Below are positions 5,897-5,942 of a stretch of 5,942 nucleotides of DNA, piece after piece. Below the pieces are notes generated by a model. The model searched no databases and had not been told where the DNA came from. It was given only the letters and a program-made list of their open reading frames with translations. A program made the position numbers and the translations under genes. Positions within the stretch are counted from its first letter, which is position 1. Each line of letters opens with the position of its first letter. Source of the stretch: Magnetococcales bacterium (GTDB taxonomy: Bacteria > Pseudomonadota > Magnetococcia > Magnetococcales > Magnetaquicoccaceae); contig JADGCE010000152.1 of the NCBI GenBank assembly GCA_015229095.1, forward strand, positions 1 to 5,942. The letters are read 5' to 3'.

Positions 5897-5942
5897 AGAA
5901 AATTTTAATCGACTGCACCATTAACCCTTGCCCGCACATGCG

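Larger units (their letters stand above)
5517..5942. other. Gene-free region upstream of ppk2
   Basis: I find no credible gene in these 426 bases. The proximal part has normal GC content and carries the ppk2 promoter and leader. Upstream of it at 5678-5706 is a perfect seven-base GC hairpin (GGGGGCC/GGCCCCC, 15-base loop) with no T run. The block at 5791-5910 has only 10 G or C bases in 120 and many A and T tracts. The last 32 bases return to normal composition and could hold the end of a neighbouring gene, which cannot be judged from so little sequence. Confidence 0.7.

Noticed and set aside
5581..5910. Replication origin (AT-rich block plus DnaA-box-like sites)
   Set aside because: The best site, TTGTCCACC at 5629-5637 region, matches the DnaA box at only seven of nine bases, there is no cluster of boxes, and no replication gene is nearby.

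Overview
The window (5,942 bp, mostly GC-rich coding sequence) comes from a Gram-negative bacterium, most likely a proteobacterium. The evidence is two Sec signal peptides on presumably periplasmic proteins, a DegP/DegQ-type periplasmic protease with two PDZ domains, LipB, and sigma70-like promoters. I cannot place it more precisely; a magnetotactic or other alphaproteobacterial-like lineage is possible but only a guess. Every supported gene lies on the minus strand, so the genes read from right to left.

From right to left, the layout is as follows. Positions 5517-5942 are a gene-free stretch with an extremely AT-rich block (about 8% GC over 5791-5910), a 22-bp perfect palindrome, a GC hairpin and a good sigma70-type promoter pointing into ppk2. 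Positions 4467-5516 hold a polyphosphate kinase 2 with a long low-complexity N-terminal tail. A 136-bp spacer with a strong hairpin follows. Next comes a cytidylate-kinase-like protein with an altered P-loop (3620-4330), then lipB, octanoyltransferase (2915-3607), a NUDIX hydrolase of ADP-ribose pyrophosphatase type (2469-2909), and a Do/DegQ-family serine protease (1063-2472). A secreted protein of unknown function (186-1091) overlaps the protease gene by 29 bp. A separate tRNA-Val(CAC) gene with its own promoter closes the left end (3-77).

The five genes from the cytidylate-kinase-like gene to the unknown secreted protein are packed with 12 bp, about 5 bp or a 4-bp overlap, a 4-bp GTGA overlap, and a 29-bp overlap. 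They are almost certainly one transcription unit with translational coupling, and ppk2 may read into it. The products are functionally mixed: nucleotide and polyphosphate metabolism (PPK2, the kinase-like protein, NUDIX), cofactor attachment (LipB) and envelope protein quality control (protease, perhaps with the secreted partner). I see no mobile element, CRISPR array or defence system. The oddest items are the altered P-loop, the PPK2 tail, the unknown gene coupled to the protease, and the AT-rich palindrome region.
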